Source: Euborellia annulipes (Eukaryota > Arthropoda > Insecta > Dermaptera > Anisolabididae). From it: DNA of 64,000 nt. The notes under the pieces were generated by a model. The model made no database searches. It saw only the letters and a program-made list of their open reading frames with translations, and was not told the DNA's origin. The position numbers were made by a program, and so were the translations under genes. Positions 54,661 to 64,000 of this stretch are shown here, in pieces. Where the stretch lies: contig JAKCPI010009466.1 in assembly GCA_023213315.1 (NCBI GenBank), positions 1 to 64,000 of the forward strand, in the 5' to 3' direction. How positions within the stretch are numbered: position 1 is the first letter of the stretch; every line of letters starts with the position of its first letter.

Positions 54661-54716
54661 AAAACAAAAACTCACTTCACTGTATAAGTAAGTTGATCAC
54701 CCGTTTCTTTAATAAA
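54661..54716 (+). repeat. Direct repeat flanking a SINE, copy 1
   Basis: AAACAAAAACTCACTTCACT..AAGTTGATCACCCGTTTCTT recurs at 54957-55014 as AACAAAAACACACTTCACT..AAGTTGATCGAGCGTTTCTT. Too long (about 57 bp) to be a SINE TSD; a segmental duplication spanning the SINE is likelier. Confidence 0.65.
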
Positions 54717-54837
54717 AATTTGGATTTGAACCTGAGTTGACTTCAATAATCTTCATTTTTTTTATTTTTTTAATTCATACTTATTTATTATTAGGTCTAT
54801 ATACATTTAAACAATATTTAACATAAGTGTATGTTTT

Positions 54838-54956
54838 TTTGCTGGTGGGCTAAGAGCCCCATGGCCCTCGGGAATCGAACCCAGGATCTCCAGTCTTTCT
54901 GGGATATTGGTGTGCTTTCTTTGCACCAGACCACCGGATTCTCATGAAGCTACTCC
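54838..54956 (-). mobile_element. tRNA-derived SINE, third family
   Basis: The minus strand carries an A-box-like TGGTCTGGTGCAAAG and B box GTTCGATTC (54872-54880 on the plus strand), about 40 nt apart, followed by CCCGAGGGCCATGGGGC. A T-run at 54834-54840 marks its tail. Distinct from the other heads in the window. Confidence 0.65.
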
Positions 54957-55014
54957 AACAAAAACACACTTCACTATATAGGCCTATGCAAGTTGATCGA
55001 GCGTTTCTTCAACA
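54957..55014 (+). repeat. Direct repeat flanking a SINE, copy 2
   Basis: Second copy of the roughly 57-bp block at 54661-54716. It differs by several substitutions and contains one TAGGCCTA. Confidence 0.65.
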
Positions 55015-55131
55015 AGAGAATTTCAAAGTGAGAAATCTTTAAAAAATAAAAATTAATAACTTATTCAAAGTAGATCATGAAAAATATTTTAATATAAAAA
55101 ATATATTTTGGATTTATTTAAGGCCTTTTTA
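55015..55131. other. AT-rich spacer
   Basis: Nothing recognised. Confidence 0.4.
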
Positions 55132-55190
55132 CTTTCTCTTACCCTATATATAGAGAAAGTATTGCAATCATGTCAAAAATTCGATGTCGA
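55132..55190 (-). repeat. Family X, solo right-terminal hairpin
   Basis: TACTTTCTCTTACCCTATATA / TATAGAGAAAGTA hairpin followed by TGCAATCATGTCAAAAATTCGATGTCGAGAT, the right end of family X in reverse. The rest of the element is missing. Confidence 0.7.
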
Positions 55191-56020
55191 GATTTTTTTA
55201 GCATCGGAAATATTTTGTTTTGGTTCAATTATAATACATTTGTGTAGCATGAGACTGGAGACTGCAGACCTCTAACATAAGAGACAATTTCTCTACTTCT
55301 GTGCTTCGGGGGATTGTTTTATACCAATTATTTATATATAAGATATTCTCACTCGCATAAATAAAAAAAAAAAACTCCACAGTGGCTACCAATTAAATAA
55401 AATAGAAATAAAACACAGGTCTCAGATTATTATTTCATATCAAATTAATTTATAAATTAAAAAAGGAATTAACAAAAAATATATTAAATAAATAAATTCT
55501 CTCGAAGTCTTTAAAAAGAAGACTTCAAAAAATAATTCTTAATTTCCGCCTTTTATTTGTTTATTTATTTATTCACCATGATGGTAATTTATTAGGTCCG
55601 ATGTCAAAGATGAGATCATCAGCTCCTGTGACACAAACTATGAGATAAAATCAAACGGAAGTCGTGGGCAGTTAGTTTAAGGCAGACAAACAATTAGCAA
55701 TCGGTTGTTTTGGTCACTCTGATACCTACACCATCACTCCGCCCCCAATTTCTTAGAAAGTCATTAAGTATTGAGGTCTTTTGATAGCAGTTATGAAATT
55801 AATCTTGGTCAGCTATTGTGGACCAAAACGTCAACAAGTCACTTGAATGGCCGATATTTTATCAACTTCCTTTCGAGTCGATAACAAACATGACTAATCT
55901 GATAACATATCATTATCAATTTTTTTATTATGTTATTTATAATAATATTATATATTTCATTTATTAATGGAGTTTAGTAATAATGAATATATTTTTAAAT
56001 CTATATTAGAAAATATATAA
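55191..56020. other. AT-rich stretch; hammerhead-like relic near 55840
   Basis: At 55808-55842 TTGGTC..GTGGACCAAAACGTC keeps stem II (GGTC/GACC) and ACGTC, but the CUGANGA box is lost. 55600-55625 contains AAAGATGAGATCATCAG. No gene. Confidence 0.4.
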
Positions 56021-56557
56021 AAATTCTGGTGTGACTGGTCGCACAGCACATAAATTTCTCTTACCTTTGGTAAGAGAAAGTTGAGTTCTGTGCACACCAG
56101 ATTTTTTTGTGTCGACATTTATTTAGTTTCCGACAGTACGGTGCATTTGAATTCAAGATGGAAAATTTATAAACATGGGAAAATATTTATATTTGTTACC
56201 ATCTCAACCATTTCTCCTCTTTCCTATGAAGTACAAGAGTAAAGTGGTCTTCAGAAGATTTCAATGACAAAATGAGAATATACATTTGAAAGAGCATCTA
56301 AAAAATAATTGATTTTTGAATTTTAATCGAAATCGTTGGAGCGAAAACTTAAATACTAAATTTCAACCTCCTAGCTCAATTCCTTCATCCTTTAAATTAA
56401 ACACAGACAGACAGACCATGTCGCGAAAACCACTTTTTTGGATTCAAGAGACCTCCAAAACGTGTATATCAATCAAAATCTCGACATCGAATTTTTGACA
56501 TGAATCCAATACTTTCTCTAGATATATTAACATATTTAGAGGTAAGAGAAAGTAAAA
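56021..56557 (+). mobile_element. Family X element with both terminal hairpins
   Basis: The only copy in the window showing both ends: a left hairpin (ATTCTGGTGTGACTGGTCGC..TTACCTTTGGTAAG..TGCACACCAGATT) and a right hairpin (CTTTCTCTAGATATATT / TTAGAGGTAAGAGAAAG). Body blocks are in normal order but the GTACATCAGTAAAGTACTAG block is deleted. Both hairpins share the core CTTTCTCTTACC. Length 537 bp. No ORF and no TSD I can define. Confidence 0.85.
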
Positions 56558-56985
56558 ATTAGAATTTTAAGTTTCACTTTTGACATATTTTTATTTTTTT
56601 TAACGCACACAAACTTTTGCCTGCCATTTAAAAAAAGCATAGTGGACTTCAAAGCGTATAAGAAAGAAGTTTTTCTATAGAGGAAGTTAAAAAACACTAG
56701 GCCTTCAGAAGCGATAAATAAACTCTGAACAAAGTTGTCAAAATACGCATTAAGAGTTAAATAGAAAATTTTTAACAAACCATTGAAACTTAAGACCTAG
56801 TGTTTTTAATTTTCATTCTGTTTCAACTAGGGAATATTAATATAATATAATTTAAATGTTTTTATAATATAGTTTAAATCTAAAGAAGTTTTCACTGATA
56901 CACCAACATCGAATTATTTGCTATCTCATTGCTAATATTAAATAAATATAGGTAAGAGAAAGTAAAAATAAGTAAGGCATCGGTA
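56558..56985. other. AT-rich stretch with a solo family X right-end core
   Basis: ATAGGTAAGAGAAAGTAAAAATAAG at 56947-56971 is the 3' arm of the family X right hairpin. Otherwise nothing recognised. Confidence 0.45.
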
Positions 56986-57427
56986 ATTGAAGAGATCGGG
57001 CGCAGATAGTGCTAACCCACAAATATATAGTTCTGAGATATTTAAATTTTAATATTGTAGTTGTGGCTGTTGAGTTGTATCAAGGAAGGGTTGCAAAAGC
57101 AGAGTCTAGCAGACAAATTTTTTTCTTTAAATATTTTATTGGGCCGGTGTTTCGGTCTCAATAGAACCCAATAAGTGTCAAGACCCCAGTATATATGTAT
57201 TTTGCATTAGGCAACTCTGTGTAATAATGTTCATCAGGTGAGAGATCTTGCAAAATTTAAATTTTACTCTTTGGAAACGAACTCCTGTCAGAGCACTCTA
57301 AAGTCAATATCAGGCTGTGAAACAAATTGTCTAGCTAGTACAGACCTTTGCTCAATTGATGGTGCTGAAAAGTAATATTTGTTATAATTCTGGGTTAGCA
57401 CTCACTATCTGCAGCCGAACGCTTCAA
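56986..57427. mobile_element. Inverted-repeat element with hammerhead-like relic
   Basis: Terminal arms ATTGAAGAGATCGGGCGCAG..ATAGTGCTAACCCA and the complement of TGGGTTAGCACTCACTATCTG..GAACGCTTCAAT. The interior at 57142-57168 reads GGGCCGGTGTTTCGGTCTC (minus strand GAGACCGAAACACC), a decayed GAAAC box. About 440 bp, non-coding. Confidence 0.6.
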
Positions 57428-58399
57428 TTTAGCTATATATTTCATTTTTTTTTTAAGTAACATTTGAGACGGCCCCAGAGATTTATCCCCCCCCCCCCCC
57501 CTAGCCACTCCATGGCGGCCCCGAGGATAGAAAATTATCAATGAAACCGAGAGAAGCACAAGCCATTCATCAGTAACATTAATTAAATGAGTGTGCTTTA
57601 ATCAAAGCAGAATCCTTTACCTTGGAGTTAGACAACCAAATAAACACAAGCGTATTTATATTGAGGAAAAATAAACACCTGAGAATGGTCATCTATCTTT
57701 TAGGAGTAAATCAAATTAGAAGATGTTCTAGTTATTCATTAAATGATAAAAGACACACTTATCAAATTTATTAATAAATGAAAAGACTTTCACTAAAGAA
57801 GGAAAAATATTTTTATCCTCCCTTTATTTTGAGGGTTTTTTTTTTCAATGATCACTTGACATGTGATAAAAAAAAATACTGGCCCTTTTGCATATTTAGT
57901 CGCAGAAAAGATGAACTTCCTGAGAAAGAGAGGAAGGTGGGAGCGAAATAAAAGCATAATGCCCATTAAAGGCCACTCAGCGAAGAGCCACTCAGAGAGG
58001 CTGAGCGTTCATCAAACATTGAACATCATGCGAGGAGTGTCTTAAAACAACATCATTTATAAATCGCCAGGCACAATCTCAACGGCTTTATTTTATCCAC
58101 TTTCCACTTAGATTAGATCCACTAATTGTCTAAAATATAAAGTTAAACATATAGGGCCCTCCCTATAAAACGGAAAAGTAAATCTAAGGGAGAAGGGAGC
58201 GAGCGATGCCTTTGCCGGTTCATGTCAAATGGCAAATTAAAACTTGACTTGAAAAAATTTCATTCATTATTAAATAACATTGCTACTCTCTATTTTATAA
58301 GGAAGATATTTTTCTAATTATCTTAAATTATATAATTCACTCAATCTATAATTGATCATGATGAAGTAGGAAAATAATAAAGTAGTAGAAAATAAAAGG
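57428..58399. other. Intergenic stretch with a C-run
   Basis: C14 at 57488-57501 sits in a GC patch (GACGGCCCCAGAG..CCATGGCGGCCCCGAGG) that resembles a hAT-like end, unpaired. The rest is AT-rich; no gene recognised. Confidence 0.4.
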
Positions 58400-58565
58400 T
58401 CGAGAAGCTATGATAATTTCTTTATTTGAGAACCCACAGCGACGTTTCGGTCGGCTATGCGACCATCTTCATGGCTAGAGTTCAGTCAACAGAAAAACCT
58501 CTTAAGTTCTTTGACAGACATTTCATAAAATACATTACGATCTATCATATATAATGCATTCAGCG
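58400..58565 (-). ncRNA. Hammerhead-like relic, family shared with 4352-4520
   Basis: The minus strand reads ATGAAGATGGTCGCATAGCC-GACC-GAAACGTCGCTG: stem II GGTC/GACC and GAAAC-GTC are intact, but the first box is ATGAAGA (C3 changed). A second relic, TTGAAGATGGCC..AAAACATC, lies at 58604-58635. The flanks match the copy at 4.4 kb, so this is a dispersed family. Confidence 0.45.
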
Positions 58566-58756
58566 CCAAAGTCAATATGAAATAATAAAATTTCCCTCGC
58601 TGCTGATGTTTTGGACTCAGGTCTAGGCCATCTTCAAACTGCATAAATTTGCAAAACAAAATGAAAATAAAAGAATGCATTGCAATTCAAATATCATTTA
58701 ATATTTATTAATTTAGTTAATTGACATAATATGTAAGAATTTAGTTTTTATTATTT

Positions 58757-59278
58757 TTCGAAGAAGATCTAGGTAGGGGATCAAATAGTCAGACGGGAGG
58801 GAAATTTTAATAAATTAGCTGCATAAAGCCTTGTTGATTTCTGTTTCAATTATTGAATATTTATATTTAATACAATTATTCATAAGTTTTATTAAAAACT
58901 ATAAATCCAAATGAATTGAAGTGGTTTTATTGGACTGACTGAGATCCGAACCCGAACCGTTAGACATGAAGATTATCGCTAACTTAACTTTTCGGTCACG
59001 GAAGGGGGGGGTTAATTTTTAAGGAATTTCTAAGGAAAGTGGTTACAGGATATCCCAGAGCGAATGTTACTCTCCTAATCATCTTGGTGTCTTTTTTAAT
59101 TTTTAATTTAATTTTAACAAATTGTACTAATTTTTATTTAAGCAATAAGATGTAACTTTGGTCTTTTTCTTTTTTTTCACGTACCCCAAATTATCATTAC
59201 TTTCAGTATCTTGGCTCATTTATTAATAAAATAAAAAGGGAGAAACATTAAAATTAAAATAAAGAAGTATTATCGTTA
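58757..59278 (-). repeat. Tandem duplication, unit 1, with tRNA-like sequence
   Basis: A 522-bp unit repeated downstream. On the minus strand 58932-59003 is tRNA-like: GTGACCGAAAAGTTAAG (A-box-like; Ser/Leu-type D arm) and GGTTCGGATC (B-box-like, one mismatch), with GGTTCGGGTTCGG. A G9 run follows. Probably a tRNA-derived SINE within the unit. Confidence 0.75.
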
Positions 59279-59280
59279 AC

Positions 59281-59375
59281 ATGTCGACACAAAAAATCTG
59301 GTGTGACAAGCACAGTACACAACTCGATTACCGAAGGTAGGGAAAGTTGTGTGCTAACCAGTCTACCAGATTTTT
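59281..59375 (-). repeat. Family X left-end hairpin at the duplication junction
   Basis: The minus strand AATCTGGTAGACTGG..CTACCTTCGGTAATCG..GTGCTTGTCACACCAGATTT, then TTTGTGTCGAC, is the left hairpin with its first body bases. It lies exactly between the two 522-bp units. Confidence 0.8.
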
Positions 59376-60141
59376 TTCGAAGAATTTCTAGGTAGGGGGA
59401 TCAAATAGTCAGACGGGGAGGGAAATTTTAATAAATTACCTGCATAAACCCTTGTTGATTTCTGTTTCAATTATTGAATATTTATATTTAATACAATTAT
59501 TCATAAGTTTTATTAAAACATAAATCCAAATGAATTGTATAAGTTTTAAATAAGAAATTATATATAATATTTAAGATATGACGGAGGAATTTGTGGCGCC
59601 CAATCCGGGTCCAATCCTCCCGATGGCTAAATTTATACCAACTGAGTTTATATACCCGATTGCCGTGCTGTGGTCTAGTAGGCACACTGAGCGCAAATCG
59701 GTGGATCAAAATGGTTCAACTCCCGCCGCCACACCCTTATATCTTTTTCGGGTACATGGTAATATCTAATTATATGAATAGGTTTTATTGGACTGACTGA
59801 GATCCGAACCCGAACCGTTATAGACATGAAGATTATCGCTAACTTAACTTTTCGGTCACGGAAGGGGGGGGTTAATTTTTAAGGAATTTCTAAGGAAAGT
59901 GGTTACAGGATATCCCAGAGCGAAAGTTACTCTCCTAAATCATCATCTTGGTGTCTTTTTTAATTTTTAATTTAATTTTAACAAATTGTACTAATTTTTA
60001 TTTAAGCAATAAGATGTAACTTTGGTCTTTTCTTTTTTTCACGTACCCCAAATAATCATTACTTTCAGTATCTTGGCTCATTTATTAATAAAATAAAAAG
60101 GGAGAAACATTAAAATTAAAATAAAGAAGTAATATCGTTAT
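59376..60141 (-). repeat. Tandem duplication, unit 2, with an insertion
   Basis: Second copy of the 58757-59278 unit, from GAAGAATTTCTAGGTAGGGG to AAGTAATATCGTTA, with few substitutions. Without the 243-bp insertion at 59538-59780 it is 523 bp, matching unit 1 almost exactly. The tRNA-like stretch recurs at 59790-59863. Confidence 0.85.
59538..59780 (+). mobile_element. tRNA-like SINE insertion in unit 2
   Basis: Absent from unit 1, so it inserted after the duplication. It has an A box TGGTCTAGTAGG (59671-59682) and a B box GTTCAACTC (59714-59722). The region upstream (GTGGCGCCCAATCCGGGTCC) looks like a second, opposed tRNA-like head. No clear tail or TSD. Confidence 0.65.
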
Positions 60142-60309
60142 AGAACAGGCTTTCTAAAATAATGTAATTTTGACTTGAAATTTTTTCCTGAAGTATGAAA
60201 TTATGAAATAGCAATACGTAATAATGTTATGAATCAATCAATTATAGAGAGAGTTTGATTTATTTGCTAGTTATCTTGCTATTAAATTAAGTCATTTCAA
60301 TTATAAATG
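60142..60309. other. AT-rich spacer ending in a SINE TSD
   Basis: Nothing recognised except the first TSD copy AATTATAAATG at 60299-60309. Confidence 0.5.
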
Positions 60310-60513
60310 TCGGGTTGTCTGGCGACGGTGTAGAGCAATAGCCCCCAAGATCGTTGTAGTTAAGCAATGACAAGCACGGCAAAAATTTGGATATCTGGTT
60401 CCGAAACTGCATGAGAACGTTCGTTCTCAGATTGCCACCAGGCAAGATAATTTAAACAATAAATAAATATATATTCAGACCTTGGCAGCCGAGAAGGCAA
60501 ATTAAAAAAAAAA
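60310..60513 (+). mobile_element. 5S rRNA-derived SINE, copy 2, with 11-bp TSD
   Basis: Starts TCGGGTTGTCTGGCGACGG, parallel to the start of copy 1 at 33231 (GCCGGGGGGCCTGGCAACGG). 5S-like A box GATCGTTGTAGTTAAGCAATG (5S has AAGTTAAGCAACG); the C box is decayed. The 3' part has an (AAAT)n tract, the GGCAGCCGAGAAGGC tail and an A-rich end. Flanked by a perfect TSD AATTATAAATG (60299-60309 and 60514-60524). Confidence 0.85.
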
Positions 60514-60524
60514 AATTATAAATG

Positions 60525-61940
60525 GTATAGATAGGTGCTGATTACTACAAAATAAATGGGCTAAACAAGTAGAACTCTTTGATCAGCTGAGGTGTGCCAA
60601 AACAATATTTTAGCTATTGCAATTTGATAAAATGGGGACGATTTTTTATAAAAATTAAATAATTTATATTTAAAAAGAAAAAGCAATTGATAAATAAGAA
60701 AAATTTTAATGAGTTTTTGCTGTGCCGGATGTGTATAAAATATCTGAAGCCTTGGGAAAAATAAACATTTCAAAATTTGAAAATCTTTGTCAATAAAAGA
60801 ATTTTTTAAATAAAATTTTCATCTTCGCTCAAGACAGGAAGCGAAACCTTTGACACCTAGAACAAGAGGCGTCTGTTGCTAAGGCCCAGGACTAAAAATT
60901 TTATAAATAAAGGCATTTCACAATACTAATGTTTTTAATCAATAAGCACTCAAATAATTAGATTTTAAAATATCCGGGAAAAATAAAGGACTATATCTAG
61001 GCTATTATATAGGTTTTATATTCGATCTCATCCTCCAGATCCATGGACTATATCAGGATAATAACATTGTATCGAATAGAAATGTAAAACAGATTGAGAA
61101 GATAAAATCCTTTCATTTTAAGGAAATTCTAAAAGAAAATGATAATGATTACATCTGATTTTACTGTATTAAAAAAAATTAAATACCCCTAAATGAAATT
61201 CTGGCTATATAAAAATAGTGAAATCCAAATGGGTTAATGGCGAAATTTAATTTACTTAAGACGACAAGGAATGGGTTTTAAAATATAAATTACAATCGCC
61301 TTTTTTTATATTATAAGTTAATGGTAATTTTATTATATTTTTTAAATGATTTAAGTAAACAAGAATAATCAAGTTTTCAGTTTGTGTAAATATACAATTT
61401 AATTAGGCTTATTATTTTTTGAGAAATTTGCGATTGATTACGCAGGTGTTCAAATATTTTAGAAAATTCTAATTAAATTTATGTACCAATAAAATTCAAT
61501 ATGAGTAGCCTAGGCTTAAGAAGTAGGAAGGTAGTAGCCCTCAGCCTTCGGCAGGCACCGCGCCTAGGCCCTGGCGGGGGGCGTTTCGGGATATGTTTAG
61601 AAGCTGTCGCCATAAATGTATTTTAATAAATTTTTGTTCTTAATATAAAAATCTCACCCTAAAATCAATAATAAGATCAAAAACTTTTCATTAACTCCAT
61701 TAACAATGCAAAGAATACATTTCTTTTCGTTTATAATATCTTCATATAGGTACTTCCTATGGGAGAAATTGTAACTGTAACAATTAATAACTCAAAATGT
61801 TATAAGAATTTCGGGACGAAAATAATTTTCATGTAATTCATAGAAGGTCCTCTTTAAGCATATAAAATTTGGTTTTGAAATTGTAACGGGAAGATGCCCA
61901 AATAGAGCATGACAGAGGGACATTAGCGATTATACTCAAA
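60525..61940. other. AT-rich intergenic stretch
   Basis: No gene. A GC patch at 61530-61600 (CCTTCGGCAGGCACCGCGCC, CTGGCGGGGGGCGTTTCGG) stands out from the surrounding AT desert and resembles other GC-rich repeat patches here, unassigned. Confidence 0.4.
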
Positions 61941-62169
61941 CAGCTTGGAATATTGCAGCAAATCTTGCATATATTGCTAATATTGCAGCGACAATATCCC
62001 AAGCTAAACTTACAGGGAGTATTGCAGCAACAATGCTGAAATATTTCTATGTCCGCCTCTTTGTAACTTGCAGGAATATTGTGACAATATTGCTGCAATG
62101 TTGCTGTTTGAACTGCAATATTGTCAATTGTGGAAGATTGCTGCAATATTACTGCGAAATTCCAAGTTG
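61941..62169. mobile_element. ATTGCAGC-type foldback element
   Basis: Arms starting CAGCTTGGAATATTGCAGC and the complement of GCTGCAATATTACTGCG..CCAAGTTG are inverted. Within both arms the word ATTGCAGC(AA) and its complement recur many times, so the unit is both palindromic and internally repetitive. The two opposing ORFs here (69 and 102 codons) are by-products of the repeat. Confidence 0.7.
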
Positions 62170-63404
62170 TCTGGTATTTAGGTCTATATATAAAAATAAT
62201 ACTAATAATAATATAAAAATTAAAAAAAATAAATTCATATAATGGATATAACAGTATAGACCCCCGGTCTATAAGATTTTTTTTTAATAAAACAATATAA
62301 ATGATAGGAATTTTATAGAAATATTGGGCGGATATTGACCTAATAGCTAGTTATTTTTAAATTAATATTGTATATTATAGTTAACTTATGAATTATATTC
62401 GATAAGATATTAGTTTTCTAAATATAAATCTCACATATAGCTTAGGATATTTTTCAACTGAAAACAAAATCAAAGGCGACGTGACGCATTAAATAACTAG
62501 AACTCAAAACTTTGGTCGATAATCAAGTAAATAGAATAATTAAGATTAGTAGGAGTGTGAATAATAAATATGTAGAAGGCCGGGTTGATATTGAATGGAT
62601 AGAATTTCAACGTGGGGGGCCCTCCCCCCTCGAGTCAGCTTATGAATGGATGAATGAATGAATGCCCCCACCTCTACCTCAATGCATTCAAGAAAATATG
62701 ACGTAAATCTCCTTCTTGGGCAAACATTGTAATGAAAGAACTGGTCTTTTCTTTTATAAATCTAACTGATTAAATATAGATTTATTAATCAGTAGAAATG
62801 ACCGACCAAGCGGAAAAGACACAAAGTTTATCTAAAACAAATTTAATTTAAGATCTCCGTGACATAAACACTCACGTCTAAATATAAACCTAAAAATGCA
62901 TATAGAGCTATTTTAAATTTATTATTATAACAAGATAATTTGCTCTTGATATAAATTAAAAAGAATGCTGACATTTATAGATCTCTTATAAAAAACTTGA
63001 ACGTTGTATCCTTATTGCTGAACAAACGGGGTGATAGTGGAAAAAAAAATTCAATCAATTAATCAACGAAAGATTAATTTTATTAAATATTTTTATTGTT
63101 TTGTAATTGGTTGCTGAAAGATAGGCAACCAAAAATTACCACCAAGTTAGATGTTATATCTTCTCAGACTGCGCATGCGTAGAGTAAAATACCTAACTTC
63201 CAATAAATGAAAAACAATTCTTTATTAATATTCGAAATAATCAGTCAATCCCAAGTCTTCATTGAACCGGCAAGATGGGAGCATAAGAAGCAGGCTCTCT
63301 TTTTGAAAAATTATTCAATAGCAATCTCTATTCACATTAATTTCATAATATCAATGGAGAGACGAATGAAAAAGATTTTAAGAATTATACCAAGAAGTCT
63401 TACA
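62170..63404. other. AT-rich intergenic stretch
   Basis: (ATGA)n-like run at 62643-62662 (GAATGGATGAATGAATGAATG). A GC pocket at 62610-62640 (GGGGGGCCCTCCCCCC) is palindromic. No gene. Confidence 0.45.
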
Positions 63405-63540
63405 AACAGCTTCTCGTGCCTGAGAACCCGGGTTCGCTTCCCGTCTCAAGCGAGAAAAATGAATTGGCTTACAATCATTTGAAATAAATAGAGATGGGGT
63501 CTAAATGGCCTGAGATGCAGAAAAAGTTTTTAAAACAAAT
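63405..63540 (+). mobile_element. Decayed tRNA-derived SINE
   Basis: CCCGGGTTCGCTTCCCG is a B-box with one mismatch, followed by a SINE tail GGTCTAAATGGCCTGAGATGC..AGAAAAAG that resembles the shared 3' hairpin domain, then an A-rich tract. The A box is not clear. Confidence 0.5.
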
Positions 63541-64000
63541 AAAATAAAAAAAAGAACACTTGCAAACCAAAACTTATGATTAAAGACCGGACAAAAAAAA
63601 AGCACAAAAATATGAAAAAAGTGCTTAAAAAAGCATAAAAATGTTGAAATATAAGTTGTCTAATAAGCATAAAATTTGACAAAATGCATCAGATAAGCAA
63701 TTTAAGCAAAAAAGCCTTAAAATACGGTATCCTTCTACTAAACTCTGCTATTATTACATTACTATTACTATTACAAAATCTTAAAAAGATTGAATATAAG
63801 AAAGGAAAGGCGAGGGTCTGCCGCAGGCGGGCCCGAGCCCGAGTAAGGAGGGAAGTCTAGGAGGGCCAAACCCCTTAATTGACTTTCATAAATATATCTG
63901 TGTTAAATAAGCCTATAATTCTTTTGTCTGTTCTGATTATCTCCATAGCCTGTAGGAATTTTAAAACCAAATGTTAAAAAGGACCAATGGAGGAAAGAAA
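63541..64000. other. AT-rich end of window with a GC patch
   Basis: 63808-63880 is GC-rich (CTGCCGCAGGCGGGCCCGAG, AGGAGGGAAGTCTAGG) and carries CCGC..GCGG pairing like the Helitron 3' hairpin, followed by CTAG at 63857-63860 at a larger distance. Possibly a decayed Helitron end. Nothing else seen. Confidence 0.3.

Noticed and set aside
63207..63482. 91-codon ORF containing TRVRFPS
   Set aside because: Same B-box artefact; the upstream part is AT-rich without domain similarity.

Overview
The window looks like AT-rich (roughly two thirds A+T) nuclear DNA of an invertebrate animal. The evidence is the absence of long ORFs, abundant microsatellites and homopolymer runs, many short non-autonomous transposons, tRNA- and 5S-derived SINEs, and spliceosomal-type splice sites. 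The palindrome TAGGCCTA recurs ten times. I cannot name the species; an aquatic arthropod or similar invertebrate is a guess. No rRNA gene, functional tRNA gene, CRISPR array or recognisable host protein gene is visible.

Layout. 0-8 kb: dispersed repeats, copies of a hairpin-ended family called here family X, two tRNA-SINEs with target-site duplications (TSDs), and a hAT-type MITE with G-runs. 9-12.5 kb: GC-richer islands around a cluster of three hAT elements, one nested in another. 13-20 kb: two reverse copies of family X and several unique islands with transcription-factor-like motifs. 22.3 kb: a foldback carrying a hammerhead-ribozyme-like core. 25.5-28.9 kb: a composite head-to-tail tandem array of family X. 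29.6-30.6 kb: a hAT element carrying a nested foldback, then a second foldback with a well-formed hammerhead ribozyme. 33-35.8 kb: a 5S-derived SINE and a non-autonomous Helitron with a textbook 3' hairpin. 37.9-39.8 kb: a tRNA-SINE, the last ORF fragment of a LINE reverse transcriptase, and a hAT MITE with a perfect TSD. 40.6-48.2 kb: three candidate exons with compatible phases (low confidence). 48.8-50.4 kb: a 1.56-kb near-perfect palindrome flanked by TA, whose short spacer retains a Tc1/mariner-type transposase motif. 50.4-51.1 kb: a SINE split by a hAT element with a perfect 8-bp TSD. 52-64 kb: more SINEs, a near full-length family X copy, a tandem duplication with a family X hairpin at its junction, a second 5S-SINE with an 11-bp TSD, and an ATTGCAGC-type foldback.

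The most interesting signals are: (1) hammerhead ribozyme motifs, two with intact cores and supporting stem I, plus at least ten decayed relatives, embedded in unrelated inverted-repeat elements; (2) family X, with a roughly 40-bp hairpin capped by cUUCGg at one end, a second hairpin at the other, and repeated association with tandem duplications; (3) a covarying 3' hairpin shared by tRNA-derived and 5S-derived SINEs; (4) the giant palindrome with a transposase relic in its centre. All assignments rest on reading the sequence and knowledge of the families. No database search or folding program was run.
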